Shown here one piece after another: positions 7,980 to 16,861 of a stretch of DNA of 64,000 bases (positions are counted from its first letter, which is position 1; each line of letters starts with the position of its first letter). Source of the stretch: Ghiorsea sp. (GTDB lineage: Bacteria > Pseudomonadota > Zetaproteobacteria > Mariprofundales > Mariprofundaceae); contig JAUZSH010000033.1 of the NCBI GenBank assembly GCA_030949605.1, positions 1 through 64,000 of the forward strand. The letters run 5' to 3'. Made by a program: the position numbers and the translations under genes. The notes beneath the pieces are model-generated. The model was not told the origin of the DNA. It ran no database searches and saw nothing but the letters and a program-made list of their open reading frames with translations.

Positions 7980-8447
7980 TTGACCACTAAACATACTCTA
8001 ACCTGTCCATGCAAATCAGGAAAAACATTAGATAACTGCTGCAAACCATATCATGATAACACCATAGATGCGCCCACAGCTGAAGTCTTGATGCGTAGCC
8101 GTTACTCAGCCTTTGTGTTGGGTCTAAGTGATTATATTTGGAGAACATGGCATGAGACTACCCGCCCCGACTTAGAGATTTTGGGTGGTTTGGGCTTGAA
8201 ATGGATCGATTTAAAAATCATCAGCTCAGAAGTAGAAAGCAACACTGATGATACAGATACTATTCACTTCATTGCCAGCTTTGTCAGTGGTCACAAAGGA
8301 AAAACATTGGATGAAGTCAGTAGTTTTGTCAAAGAAGGTGGGCTTTGGTATTATGTGGATGGTATCAGCTCAACGGCGATCATTTCTCGCAATGATACAT
8401 GCCCTTGTGGATCAAGTATTAAATTTAAACGTTGCTGCTTACGTTAA
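7980..8447 (+). CDS. ychJ: YchJ-family SEC-C motif protein (UPF0225)
   Basis: This 155-residue protein has zinc-binding SEC-C motifs at both ends: CPCKSGKTLDNCC near the N terminus and CPCGSSIKFKRCC at the C terminus. Between them is the NTF2-like YchJ domain (LMRSRYSAFVLGLSDYIWRT and ISSEVESNTDDT...IHFIASF). The family is conserved in proteobacteria but its function is unsettled. I chose TTG at 7980 because AAGGAG lies nine bases upstream and translation then starts MTTKHTLTCPC, matching family length. It sits alone between two M1 copies. Confidence 0.9.
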   Translation: MTTKHTLTCPCKSGKTLDNCCKPYHDNTIDAPTAEVLMRSRYSAFVLGLSDYIWRTWHETTRPDLEILGGLGLKWIDLKIISSEVESNTDDTDTIHFIASFVSGHKGKTLDEVSSFVKEGGLWYYVDGISSTAIISRNDTCPCGSSIKFKRCCLR

Positions 8448-8519
8448 AGGAAGCGTCATGTTGCAACCATAAAAGAATATTTAGCATTTGATACAGACCT
8501 CTGCACATCATCCACTTAA

Positions 8520-8878
8520 CCCGCATTATTCATAAATCGTCGTGATGATTGCGTAGAACCTTTGTTCAATACCTTCGCCAGTTTTAGAGAATACATTGGT
8601 AAAAAACCCTAGTGTTTGTAACACATTGATTTAGAAAGCGTATATTAAAAATAACATCGGGGTTTTGGGGATGTTATTTTTAATATACCACAATATTCTA
8701 GAATGTTGTGGTTACTCGCTTGCTTTGCGCGAAACGCGCTGAATCTTGGCGAAGGTATTGTTGTTTGCAACGAATTTTAAAGAAATCGCTCGTAGCCGCG
8801 CTTACTAACGATTGATGAGAGATTTGTTGCGAATAAAGGGACAAGCAAGGGCGCGGCTGTATTTGTGAATAATGCGGG
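8520..8878 (+). mobile_element. M1 MITE copy B, interrupted by nested element M6 (TSD TTAA)
   Basis: The outer ends are M1 ends flanked by TTAA (8516-8519 and 8879-8882). Removing M6 (194 bp) and one TTGTT duplication leaves exactly 160 bp, the canonical M1 length. Confidence 0.92.
8567..8760. mobile_element. M6 nested MITE (194 bp, TIR CAATACCTTCGCCA, TSD TTGTT)
   Basis: The 14-bp ends CAATACCTTCGCCA / TGGCGAAGGTATTG are perfect inverted repeats. The target TTGTT is duplicated (8562-8566 and 8761-8765), and the intact M1 copies show it once. Inside is an 18-bp stem (TATATTAAAAATAACATC and its inverse) and a second near-palindrome, CCACAATATTCTAGAATGTT. No ORF. Only one copy in the window. 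Confidence 0.88.
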
Positions 8879-8944
8879 TTAAATGGTCTTGGTGAGTCAA
8901 TATGCGGGGCTACCCTCCCGCGATTCCAAAAGTGTCATGCCACG

Positions 8945-9211
8945 CTAATCTATACCTTCTTGCCGATGCTTCAAAATCACTGCCTTACCTTCATCAGACA
9001 TACCATTCCAAATGACTGCTTTCTCTTCATCACTTAACACACTATCTGCAAACTGAATGATTGCACCCGCATGGTCTTCCTGCATAAAGCTATCCCATAG
9101 GCTTGTCACCACTACAACCAGCAGAGAACCTATAATCACCAATAACACAATCATGCGCTTTTGTTTTTTGCGTAACCGTTTTGGTCTTGAACTTTTATCC
9201 CAATGACTCAT
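8945..9211 (-). CDS. Small single-pass membrane protein, unknown
   Basis: The 88 residues comprise a very basic N terminus (KSSRPKRLRKKQKR), one transmembrane helix (about 20-39, MIVLLVIIGSLLVVVVTSLW) and an acidic C-terminal segment with SDEEKAVIWNGMSDEGKAVI, a short internal duplication of the pattern SDE-KAV-I. The positive-inside rule puts the C terminus in the periplasm. I do not recognise a family. It is wedged between M1 copy B and the thioredoxin terminator, with its own reading frame intact, so it is probably real. Confidence 0.6.
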   Translation of the reverse strand: MSHWDKSSRPKRLRKKQKRMIVLLVIIGSLLVVVVTSLWDSFMQEDHAGAIIQFADSVLSDEEKAVIWNGMSDEGKAVILKHRQEGID

Positions 9212-9263
9212 AGGTTCATTTTAGCGAAAAAACTTCAAGAAAACAATGGGAAATCATAAAAAA

Positions 9264-9295
9264 AACATTGCTACACCTTTCAGTGCAGCAATGTT
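9264..9295 (-). terminator. Rho-independent terminator, probably of the thioredoxin gene
   Basis: On the minus strand AACATTGCTGCAC pairs with GTGTAGCAATGTT (13 bp, one mismatch) and is followed by TTTTTTT. M2 copy 1 now separates it from the thioredoxin stop, so the original 3' region has been stretched by an insertion. Confidence 0.82.
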
Positions 9296-9304
9296 TAAAT
9301 GATA

Positions 9305-9466
9305 CCTAGATCCTGCAAGTGTTTGTACGTGCAGAGTGTAAGATATTGGTTTATATGGTGTATTTAAAAAACACGTGGTCACCTTGTTGGTGATGAGTGG
9401 TTTTTAAATAGTCTAGGTGAATCAATAGGTTACGCTCTGCACGTACAAACACTTGCAGGGTCTAGG
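9305..9466. mobile_element. M2 MITE copy 1 (162 bp, TSD TGATA)
   Basis: The terminal inverted repeats start CCTAGATCCTGCAAGTG and run for about 32 bp with one difference (CCTAGAY). Exact 5-bp duplications TGATA lie at 9300-9304 and 9467-9471. The second copy, in the same orientation, lies on the other side of the thioredoxin gene. No ORF. Confidence 0.9.
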
Positions 9467-9478
9467 TGATAAAGTATC

Positions 9479-9850
9479 TTACTGCTTTTCAGCTTGTTCT
9501 TTTGCCACAGCGGCGCGAACTTCATCCATATCTACTTCTTTGATTTGTTCCACCAAAGCTTTAAGGGCAGGTTTTGCCAAGGCTCCAGCTTGTGAAAATA
9601 TAACGATATTATCACGAATCGCCATCAATGTTGGAATAGAGCGAATATTAAATTTCGCACCCAACTGCTGCTCTTCTTCCGTATTCACCTTAGCAAACAT
9701 CACATCAGGATAAAGATCAGACACTTCTTCATAGGTTGGCGCAAAAGACTTACATGGAGCGCACCATGGAGCCCAAAAATCAATCACCGTAATTGCACTA
9801 CCATTCACTTCTTTTTCAAAATTTACTGCCGTTAAATCAACTGTTGCCAT
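9479..9850 (-). CDS. Thioredoxin-fold protein
   Basis: This 123-residue thioredoxin-type protein has the active site WCAPCK (about 32-37) after VIDFWAP, and a cis-proline loop RSIPTLM near 73. It lacks a signal peptide, so it acts in the cytoplasm in disulfide reduction. The C terminus (about 105-123, DEVRAAVAKEQAEKQ) is a charged helical extension beyond the roughly 108 residues of TrxA. ATG at 9850 is preferred over GTG at 9853: AGGAG lies seven bases from the ATG. Both sides are flanked by M2 elements, an arrangement like a composite transposon. Confidence 0.92.
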   Translation of the reverse strand: MATVDLTAVNFEKEVNGSAITVIDFWAPWCAPCKSFAPTYEEVSDLYPDVMFAKVNTEEEQQLGAKFNIRSIPTLMAIRDNIVIFSQAGALAKPALKALVEQIKEVDMDEVRAAVAKEQAEKQ

Positions 9851-9886
9851 CACTATTCTCCTATTCTATATTAACATACTCTAATA

Positions 9887-10211
9887 CCTAGATCCTGCAA
9901 GTGTTTGTACGTGCAGAGTGTAAGATGTTGATTTATATGGCGCATTAAAAAAACACGTGGTCACCTTATTGGTGATGAGTATTTTTTAATAGTCCAGGTG
10001 AATCAATAGGTTGCGCTATGTATGTGTAAACACTTGCAGGATCTAGCCCGCATTATTCACAAATACAGCCGCGCCCTTGCTTGTCCCTTTATTCGCAACA
10101 AATCTCTCATCAATCGTTAGTAAGCGCGGCTACGAGCGATTTCTTTAAAATTCGTTGCAAACAAAGGTTCTACGCAATCATCACGACGATTTATGAATAA
10201 TGCGGGCTAGG
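9887..10211. mobile_element. M2 MITE copy 2, interrupted by M1 copy C (TSD TAATA)
   Basis: The element starts CCTAGATCCTGCAAGTG and ends GGATCTAGG once M1 copy C is removed, leaving 161 bp. TAATA is duplicated at 9882-9886 and 10212-10216. M1 used the CTAG inside the M2 right terminal repeat as its target, so M2 was here first. Confidence 0.88.
10047..10206 (-). mobile_element. M1 MITE copy C (160 bp, inverted, TSD CTAG)
   Basis: This is a 160-bp M1 copy in reverse orientation, flanked by CTAG at 10043-10046 and 10207-10210. It is inserted in the right end of M2 copy 2. Confidence 0.92.
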
Positions 10212-10238
10212 TAATAGATAAGGTCTTGTATTAAAGAT

Positions 10239-12182
10239 TCAAGGTCTTGTCTTTATTTCATTGCAAAAGTCATGTATCTCTTGCAATGTATTGTTCCACA
10301 CTTGCTGTTGTTGCTTGGTAAAATACCTATCAGCATAGTATCGTATATCATACAGTTTACCTAACAGCGACCACTTTCCATCTTCAATGCGTTGCAGCCA
10401 TTGCCGCACTGTCTCCCCTTGTTGACGCTCTAAACCAGCATCTGCCAAAGCTTTCTCCAGCTTGAGCCAAGCTTCATCATTTTTAACACAGTCACCTGCA
10501 TCAGAAGACTGCATTTTAACACGACTTAACACACGAACCGCAAGGAAAATAAACAGTATCAGCAGCAACCCATACCACCATGCCTTTTCAATTTCGCTAT
10601 CTCCATAACGCCATTTTTTGAAAGAGAAAGTAACATTTGCAAACCAATCCCATACCCCTTGAAATTGGCTTTGATGACTATCTTCCAGCGCAAACCAGTT
10701 GGGTGGTGTATTATCCACAGCAACCCATTGCTCATCCACCAAAGCGACCGCCCAAGCATGAGCATCTCGCCCACGCACCACATACATTTCATGATTCGCA
10801 TCCCATTCCGACATCGAATAACCCAAAGCATAACGCGCAGGAATACCCAGCTCGCGTAAAATTAATACGGTGGCGGTTGCAAAATATTCACAATGCCCTT
10901 GTTTTGTCTCAAGTAAAAAACGTGATAATGGTGTTTGTGCATTACTGCTTGGTGGTGCTTGCAACCAAGTATTGTACATAAAATCACGCAAAAATATTTG
11001 GTGCAACACTTCAACCACTTTGGCAGCACCTTGCTCATAGTTGATTTGATAAAGATCGTGTGATTTTGCAAATTGGGCAATCGCTGCCACTTCATGGCTG
11101 GACACATCCAAATCACTGCGCTTAACCTCACCTGACCAAGCATAACCTTGCCCATACCACGCTTCATAAACAATCAACGGTGGCAACCCACGCGCTTCAA
11201 AACGACCACCTTGAGTTTGTTTTAAGCTTTCAACATCAAGACCTTTAATATGGGTTGTCAACGGAGGAAGTATTAAAGTCTGTCTGTCATGTTCAGAGCT
11301 TTGATATAGGCGCATAGACTGTTTCCCTACTTCTTCATTTCGCAAGACCCAAACATCATCAATCCATGGGATGGTTTTATCCTGCCAAGCACCACCAAAC
11401 CATGTTTGCCCCATATACCGCTGATACGTTCCTTCCAGTAACAATAACGGATGGTCTAAAGATTGCTTGGTTTCCACACGAAAAATGATTTCATCAGAGA
11501 GCTTCAATCGCCCAACTTCACCCATGGATGTGCTGGCTTTATTGCCATCATTATATGCCAACAGCCATGTATTTACCCTTGCTTCAAGACGCTGTTGAAC
11601 ATATTGCGTACCATCAATGACAGCAAGCCCCAAAACTTCTGCCAACAAAAACATACTGATCAGTAATAAGCTTAATTTGGCTTGTTGGTGCCATTGCTGG
11701 ATAAGTAACAAAGCCAGCAACAAGGCAGATACACCTGTAAAGTATGTTAAATCTTGATGCAGTAATGCGCCCGCGCTAAACAAACAAATCAACACAAACA
11801 AGCTGGACATATCAAACCATGTGCCTGTTGACTCTTTACGCTGAAAAAACAACAAGGCACTGCTGGGTATCAAACTTGTTTTGTGCAGATATTGAAATAA
11901 TAACAAAGGTATCAAAGCAAGTGGAAGTAAGCGAACTGTGGGTAAAATGGCTTGAGAAGCCCGATCATCCAACCAATACAGGGCAAAAACAATTGCGACA
12001 ATCAAAGCGGAAAGGTGAGCGATATGATAAAATGACGTGGTTTCAAAGTCATATTTTCCGCGTTTAAACCATGCAGCTACCAGTAAAATTCCCAGCACAA
12101 CACCAAGCCACCACACATCAATTTGCCAACCCCAAAAGAGTAAGCTCGCCAGCAACAGAAGCAACGTCAGAAGCTGTTTCAT
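10239..12182 (-). CDS. TgpA-like membrane transglutaminase (DUF3488 / transglutaminase core / DUF4129)
   Basis: This 647-residue inner-membrane protein starts with several transmembrane helices (about 1-195), then a periplasmic transglutaminase-like domain with the Cys-His-Asp triad: GHCEYFATA (near 405), RGRDAHAWA and AVDNTPPNW. One more helix (ILFIFLAVRVL) and a cytoplasmic DUF4129-like tail follow. The start is ATG at 12182, in an ATGA overlap with the upstream DUF58 gene; a longer frame would run into that gene. It forms the conserved MoxR-DUF58-transglutaminase cluster. The natural substrate is unknown in most species. Confidence 0.92.
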   Translation of the reverse strand: MKQLLTLLLLLASLLFWGWQIDVWWLGVVLGILLVAAWFKRGKYDFETTSFYHIAHLSALIVAIVFALYWLDDRASQAILPTVRLLPLALIPLLLFQYLHKTSLIPSSALLFFQRKESTGTWFDMSSLFVLICLFSAGALLHQDLTYFTGVSALLLALLLIQQWHQQAKLSLLLISMFLLAEVLGLAVIDGTQYVQQRLEARVNTWLLAYNDGNKASTSMGEVGRLKLSDEIIFRVETKQSLDHPLLLLEGTYQRYMGQTWFGGAWQDKTIPWIDDVWVLRNEEVGKQSMRLYQSSEHDRQTLILPPLTTHIKGLDVESLKQTQGGRFEARGLPPLIVYEAWYGQGYAWSGEVKRSDLDVSSHEVAAIAQFAKSHDLYQINYEQGAAKVVEVLHQIFLRDFMYNTWLQAPPSSNAQTPLSRFLLETKQGHCEYFATATVLILRELGIPARYALGYSMSEWDANHEMYVVRGRDAHAWAVALVDEQWVAVDNTPPNWFALEDSHQSQFQGVWDWFANVTFSFKKWRYGDSEIEKAWWYGLLLILFIFLAVRVLSRVKMQSSDAGDCVKNDEAWLKLEKALADAGLERQQGETVRQWLQRIEDGKWSLLGKLYDIRYYADRYFTKQQQQVWNNTLQEIHDFCNEIKTRP

Positions 12183-13606
12183 AGCCAAGTACCCAAAGCA
12201 TCCAAGTCCGCTTGAATATGCCCCACACGCAATGAACGCAACCAAGGTTTATGAGCTATAACATCATCTTCAACACAGACCAGCAACACCATCAAAGGTA
12301 TTGCCAAGGCTTGCAGTTGATGCACAAACGCCTGCCTTGGCTCATCCCATGTTGTAAGTATCAACACGCACCCATTCATAGCTTTCGCTTGCTGCAACAC
12401 CGATGTTGATAATGAAGGAAAACTTCCTGTTTCTATGGCAACAGTTGCCAATGTTTCCAACATTTGGATGTTGTGTGCAATCGCTCTTCCAGTCAACATA
12501 TGCTCTGCCTTATTTTGTTCACCCACAAACAACAAATCCAGCAACATGTCTTGGCTATGTTCTGCCATCGCAAAGCCTGCCGCCACCGACACTGCTTCTT
12601 CAAACAACTCCTGATGCTGTGGCACATCATTATCCAAAATTAAAGCTGCCCGAGAAAAATATTCATCTTGATAGGTTTTAACCCATGGCGTTTGTAAGCG
12701 GGCAAGGCTAGCCCAGAAAATATGTCGCAATGAATCACCATCACGATACTCTCGCAAATGACTAAATTCTTCTGAATCACCTATATGTGAAGCTTGCGCC
12801 ACCCCACCTTGCTGGAATTTCCGCTGCCCACCCCACACGAAGTCGGTTGGCAATCGGTATGCTTTGGGTAAAATAAGAATACGGTCAAACACTTCAATAT
12901 CAGAAAAATTATACGCTAAACCCAAAGGTTCAGGAAACCTAAGCCTTAGCTTTGGCAAATGAATATAACCTCGCCGCAGAGGCATGAAATCAACCGCACA
13001 AGATATGCGTTCATCAGCCTGTAAACTTTTCACCTTGTGCTTGCTCACTTCAATGCCATGTAACCGCGATGTTAACCACAACAATCGATAGTAACCCGTA
13101 TGTCTATCATACCAATTGCGCTTCTCTTCATGCGGTTCTTTCGCATTCAAAAACTGAGCAAGTTCAATCCGAGGTGTAGGTAGCCGCTCTTCAATCATAA
13201 ACTCTGAAACCTGAGTATTGGCTTGAATATGAATCATATACCTAGATTTTACCCCAACCGTGGCCAATGCTGGCAGCTTTCGGTGAATGGTTAGCCCATG
13301 CTTAACCTTGCGAAAGCTTTTGAACCACACCGTGAACAAAGCGAGCACCAACAATGCCAAAAGAAGCGCAAACAACTGATAAATAGAAGATAGTTTTATA
13401 TTTGCACCAAACACCAACGTAAGCAAGAGGGCTGCAATCGTCGCCAAGCCCCAAGGTGATAGCCGTTGCTTAAACTTATCGCTCCAAAATGAAACACGCT
13501 GTAAACCTTGCAACAACCAAGCATGATAACGCAAAGAAAAAGTCTTTTTCCATGGGAAACGCTTCACCAATACACTGCCCTGTTCACCTGGGTATTGGCG
13601 TTTCAT
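12179..13606 (-). CDS. DUF58 domain membrane protein
   Basis: The 475-residue protein has two close hydrophobic helices (about 49-92) and a C-terminal DUF58 domain with the signature EFSHLREYRDGDSLRHIFWA and then ALILDND, the vWA-like metal-site strand. DUF58 proteins partner MoxR AAA ATPases and are thought to be assembled or activated by them. The start overlaps the end of moxR by 23 bp and the end overlaps the transglutaminase start by 4 bp, so the three are translationally coupled. Confidence 0.92.
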   Translation of the reverse strand: MKRQYPGEQGSVLVKRFPWKKTFSLRYHAWLLQGLQRVSFWSDKFKQRLSPWGLATIAALLLTLVFGANIKLSSIYQLFALLLALLVLALFTVWFKSFRKVKHGLTIHRKLPALATVGVKSRYMIHIQANTQVSEFMIEERLPTPRIELAQFLNAKEPHEEKRNWYDRHTGYYRLLWLTSRLHGIEVSKHKVKSLQADERISCAVDFMPLRRGYIHLPKLRLRFPEPLGLAYNFSDIEVFDRILILPKAYRLPTDFVWGGQRKFQQGGVAQASHIGDSEEFSHLREYRDGDSLRHIFWASLARLQTPWVKTYQDEYFSRAALILDNDVPQHQELFEEAVSVAAGFAMAEHSQDMLLDLLFVGEQNKAEHMLTGRAIAHNIQMLETLATVAIETGSFPSLSTSVLQQAKAMNGCVLILTTWDEPRQAFVHQLQALAIPLMVLLVCVEDDVIAHKPWLRSLRVGHIQADLDALGTWL

Positions 13607-14507
13607 TCACAATACTGCCCACAATATTGGCTGCTGTGCGGCCTTCATATTGAAGCTGTGGCTCAAGCAACAACCTATGTGCAATCACAGGTTCTGCTGC
13701 CTCTTGCACCTCATTGGGTGAAACAAAGTCTTGCCCATCCATCAAAGCTAAAGCTTGTGATACCTGCATCAATCCCAAGGATGCGCGCGGGCTAGCCCCA
13801 AGCTTCACCCCTTCATGGTTGCGTGATGCTTGCACCAAACTCACCACATAATCCTTCATCGCATCGCTCACAAAAACATCACGCACCGCTTGCTGTAAAA
13901 TCAACACATCATCAAGATTAACCACAGCTTGTATATTGTCTAAGGGGTGCGTGGCTTGTTTATCCAACATATTTATTTCTTGTTCTTTACTCACATAACC
14001 CAAAGCAAACGACATCATAAACCTATCCAACTGTGCTTCAGGCAAGGGGTATGTGCCATGAAATTCAACAGGATTTTGCGTTGCCACCACAAAGAATGGT
14101 GCATTGAGTTTGCGTGTCTCACCTTCCACACTCACTTGCGCTTCGCTCATGGCTTCCAGCAATGCCGATTGGGTGCGCGGGCTGGCGCGATTGATTTCAT
14201 CAGCCAGTAAGATATTGGTAAATACTGGGCCTTCGCGAAACTTAAAATCTTGCTCGTGTTGCTTATAAATCGACACCCCCACAATATCACTGGGCATCAA
14301 ATCAGGCGTACATTGTATGCGTTTAAAATCCGCCGATACGGACTTGGCTAATGCCTTGGCAAGCGTGGTTTTACCCGTACCAGGCAAGTCTTCAAGCAAC
14401 ACATGCCCACCAGCCGCAAAGCTTGCCAACAGCCAGCGAACCGCTGAAGAATTCGATTGTATAACTCGCTCAATATTTTCCTCAATCTTTTGTATTATTT
14501 TTTGCAT
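13584..14507 (-). CDS. MoxR family AAA+ ATPase
   Basis: This 307-residue MoxR-type chaperone ATPase has Walker A EDLPGTGKTTLAKALA (about 40-55), Walker B ILLADEINRASP with the usual RTQSALLEAM, sensor 1 VATQNPVEFHGTYPLPEAQLD and the C-terminal lid HRLLLEP. I start it at ATG 14507 (MQKIIQKIEENIERVIQ); the longer frame lies wholly within the Nudix gene. It overlaps that gene by 13 bp. It probably remodels the DUF58/transglutaminase membrane complex encoded downstream. Confidence 0.95.
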   Translation of the reverse strand: MQKIIQKIEENIERVIQSNSSAVRWLLASFAAGGHVLLEDLPGTGKTTLAKALAKSVSADFKRIQCTPDLMPSDIVGVSIYKQHEQDFKFREGPVFTNILLADEINRASPRTQSALLEAMSEAQVSVEGETRKLNAPFFVVATQNPVEFHGTYPLPEAQLDRFMMSFALGYVSKEQEINMLDKQATHPLDNIQAVVNLDDVLILQQAVRDVFVSDAMKDYVVSLVQASRNHEGVKLGASPRASLGLMQVSQALALMDGQDFVSPNEVQEAAEPVIAHRLLLEPQLQYEGRTAANIVGSIVNETPIPR

Positions 14508-15082
14508 GGTATCACCCCATGGATACCAAACGATAACATCACCGTCAGCATCGGCACACTGGAGTTGATGCGTCCATCTTGAACCATCTTCACTGCTTCT
14601 TCGCGGGAGACCCAAAAGCTGCGAATATCCTCATGCTCTTCATCCAGTCCACCGCCTTCAGATACAGGCTTGTTTTTATCCACATAACCCAAATACATAT
14701 ACAAGCATTCTGAAGTCCCACCTGGGGATGCGTATGTTTTACCCAAAAGCTGAATATCAAACGGTTCATAACCTGCTTCTTCAATGGACTCACGAATCGC
14801 GCACTGCACTTTATCTTCACCCTCATCCAGCATACCCGCCACCACTTCAATCATCCAAGCATTGTCTTCGCGCACCGCAGGCGCAATCCGAAATTGTTCA
14901 ATGAGCAACACTTCATCGCAGTGTTTGTCATACAATAAAATCGCCACCGCATCACCACGCTCCATGAGTTCACGTTCGATAATCAGTGAACCACCTTTAA
15001 AAGTATCATGTTGTACAGTAAAGCCTTCAAACTTAAAAAAACCTTGAAAAAGGGTTAGTTTCTTTAATATTTTATATTTCAT
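14495..15082 (-). CDS. nudF: Nudix hydrolase, ADP-ribose pyrophosphatase type
   Basis: The 195-residue protein has a complete Nudix box around 91-113: GMLDEGEDKVQCAIRESIEE followed by AGYEP, matching Gx5Ex7REUxEExGU. The N-terminal strand region (ERELMERGDAVAILLYDKH) and the downstream YASPGGTSECLYMYLGY loop match ADP-ribose pyrophosphatases, which cleave ADP-ribose to AMP and ribose-5-phosphate. It precedes moxR with a short overlap, so it is probably transcribed with the MoxR cluster. Confidence 0.92.
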   Translation of the reverse strand: MKYKILKKLTLFQGFFKFEGFTVQHDTFKGGSLIIERELMERGDAVAILLYDKHCDEVLLIEQFRIAPAVREDNAWMIEVVAGMLDEGEDKVQCAIRESIEEAGYEPFDIQLLGKTYASPGGTSECLYMYLGYVDKNKPVSEGGGLDEEHEDIRSFWVSREEAVKMVQDGRINSSVPMLTVMLSFGIHGVIPCKK

Positions 15083-15140
15083 GTTGATTATTCCTCACCA
15101 ATCCTATGTACAATCACTCTAGGCTGCATAGGCGCATACT

Positions 15141-15791
15141 TCACGCAAAAGAAGCTTCAAGTTTCAAGTCTAAAAATGAGACCGCAGCTTGATTCCAGCC
15201 ATGGTTCACTTGGGTCGCAGTTGGGTGTACCCAAGCTGTTTTTGCACCCGCTTGCTTCGCAACCATCAAGTTATCTTCCATATCATCAATCACCAAAACT
15301 TGTGCTGCTGCTACACCCTCTTGGGCAAACAGTTGCTGCAATGTCTTCACACATGGCTTAGGTGTGTATTGATTAAAACGAATATCATAAATGGCTGCAA
15401 AACAATCACGAATACCCAAAGCATTCAAAATTGTTTCCGCATGTTCTGTCGTGCCATTGGTATGAATCACTTTGCGCTGGGGAATATCTTGCAAAACATC
15501 ACGCAACTCATCATGCGGCGACAATAACTCATGTGCATCCACATCATGGGCTTCAAACAAAAAAGGCTCTGCATCATGTCCATGATGAACCATCAAACCT
15601 TTGAGCGTTGAGCCATATTGTTTCCAATATTTCACCCGCAACACATTGGCTTCTTTTCGCCCAAGCCCAAGCTCGCGCTGAATATAAGCAATCATCTTCT
15701 CATCCATACGCGCAAACACACCATTGTCTGCAGCATATAAGGTATTGTCCAAATCAATCACCATCAAATCAATTGTTAATTGTTTTATCAT
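15141..15791 (-). CDS. HAD-superfamily hydrolase, pyrimidine 5'-nucleotidase type
   Basis: This 216-residue HAD hydrolase has motif I DLDNTLYAADNG (Asp13/Asp15 region), motif II IHTNGTTEHA, a motif III lysine near TPKPCVKTLQQL and motif IV VLVIDDMEDNLMVAKQAGAKT. The DLDNTLY form plus a small helical cap fits the pyrimidine 5'-nucleotidase / Sdt1-like subfamily, acting on nucleoside monophosphates. It lies 58 bp upstream of the Nudix gene on the same strand and is divergent from ftsY. Confidence 0.88.
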   Translation of the reverse strand: MIKQLTIDLMVIDLDNTLYAADNGVFARMDEKMIAYIQRELGLGRKEANVLRVKYWKQYGSTLKGLMVHHGHDAEPFLFEAHDVDAHELLSPHDELRDVLQDIPQRKVIHTNGTTEHAETILNALGIRDCFAAIYDIRFNQYTPKPCVKTLQQLFAQEGVAAAQVLVIDDMEDNLMVAKQAGAKTAWVHPTATQVNHGWNQAAVSFLDLKLEASFA

Positions 15792-15885
15792 GGGCTTAAG
15801 CTAACGATAAGACGGCAGACTGAAAGCTTGCAAAATGTAAGCTAAATCACAATCATGCGATTTCAATTCTTAGGGGTATTTTTTC

Positions 15886-16776
15886 ATGTCGTTTTTTAGT
15901 CGTCTTAGTCAAGGTTTAAGCAAAAGTCGCGATAGTTTAGCCGCACTGTTCCCTGGGAAAGCTAAAGAGATCATCAGCGATAGTGAATGGCAGGATATTG
16001 AAGATGGTTTAATTATGGCGGATTGTGGCGCGCAACTGGCTATGGATGTGATTAAAAAAGCTAAAAAATCAAAGCAACCCATGCAAACGCTTAAAGATTC
16101 CATGCAACAAACACTCAATATTGAGCAACCTATTCAGGAAGCCAAACCTTTTGTTTTACTGGTGGCTGGGGTCAATGGCACAGGAAAAACAACCACCATT
16201 GGTAAGCTTGCCAATATGTATGCAGCACAAGGCAAAAAAGTCCTGATTGGTGCAGCCGATACTTTCCGCGCGGCAGCAGTGGAGCAGTTGGAAGTTTGGG
16301 TTAAGCGCGCAGGTGCGGATATTGTCAAACAAGCCGAAGGTTCCGACCCTGCATCGGTTGCTTTTGACACCATTTCGCGTGGTATCGCCAAAAATTATGA
16401 TGTGATTATCATCGACACCGCAGGGCGCGTACAAACCGATACCAGCTTGATGAATGAGCTTGCTAAAGTATACCGTGTGATGGGCAAAGCCTTGGATGGT
16501 TGCCCCCATGAAGTATGGCATGTGGTGGATGGTGGCACAGGGCAAAATGCTGTGGTGCAAGTTGAAAAATTCCGCGAAATTATTCACACCACAGGTCTGA
16601 TTGTGACCAAGCTGGATGGCACGGGCAAAGGTGGCGTTGTGCTACAATTGTGTGATAAATTTAAACTTCCCGTACGTTATATTGGTGTCGGTGAAACCTT
16701 AGAAGATTTGATGCCTTTTGATGCCACTGCATATATTGATAGCTTATTACCTCAACCCAAACAGGATGACGCTTAG
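15886..16776 (+). CDS. ftsY: Signal recognition particle receptor FtsY
   Basis: FtsY is the membrane-associated SRP receptor that delivers ribosome-nascent chains to SecYEG. The 296-residue protein has the SRP GTPase NG domain only: G1 GVNGTGKTTTIGKLA (about 92-106), the DTFRAAAVEQL insertion-box, G3 DTAGR and G4 TKLDGTGKGG. It lacks the long acidic A domain of the E. coli protein, as in many non-enteric bacteria. It is monocistronic, with a degenerate REP-like sequence and M5 downstream. Confidence 0.97.
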   Translation: MSFFSRLSQGLSKSRDSLAALFPGKAKEIISDSEWQDIEDGLIMADCGAQLAMDVIKKAKKSKQPMQTLKDSMQQTLNIEQPIQEAKPFVLLVAGVNGTGKTTTIGKLANMYAAQGKKVLIGAADTFRAAAVEQLEVWVKRAGADIVKQAEGSDPASVAFDTISRGIAKNYDVIIIDTAGRVQTDTSLMNELAKVYRVMGKALDGCPHEVWHVVDGGTGQNAVVQVEKFREIIHTTGLIVTKLDGTGKGGVVLQLCDKFKLPVRYIGVGETLEDLMPFDATAYIDSLLPQPKQDDA

Positions 16777-16789
16777 TTTGAAAAAATAT

Positions 16790-16846
16790 CTAGAGGTGTG
16801 AGTCGCGCATACATGATGATGCTTCTCATGCGGAGGTCTCGAGGAA
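16790..16846. repeat. Degenerate REP-pair sequence
   Basis: The stretch GAGTCGCGCATACATGATGA through TCATGCGGAGGTC is a diverged relative of the inverse of the REP pair at 55604-55669 (GACTTCAGTCGCGC, GCATGATGATGCTTCCTCAT). It follows ftsY and may act as an mRNA 3' structure. Confidence 0.55.
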
Positions 16847-16861
16847 AAGGGGGGCGCTACC

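Noticed and set aside
7669-10206. CRISPR-like array because of repeated 160-bp units
   Set aside because: Units are far apart, occur in both orientations, have inverted ends and target duplications, and no spacers or cas genes exist.
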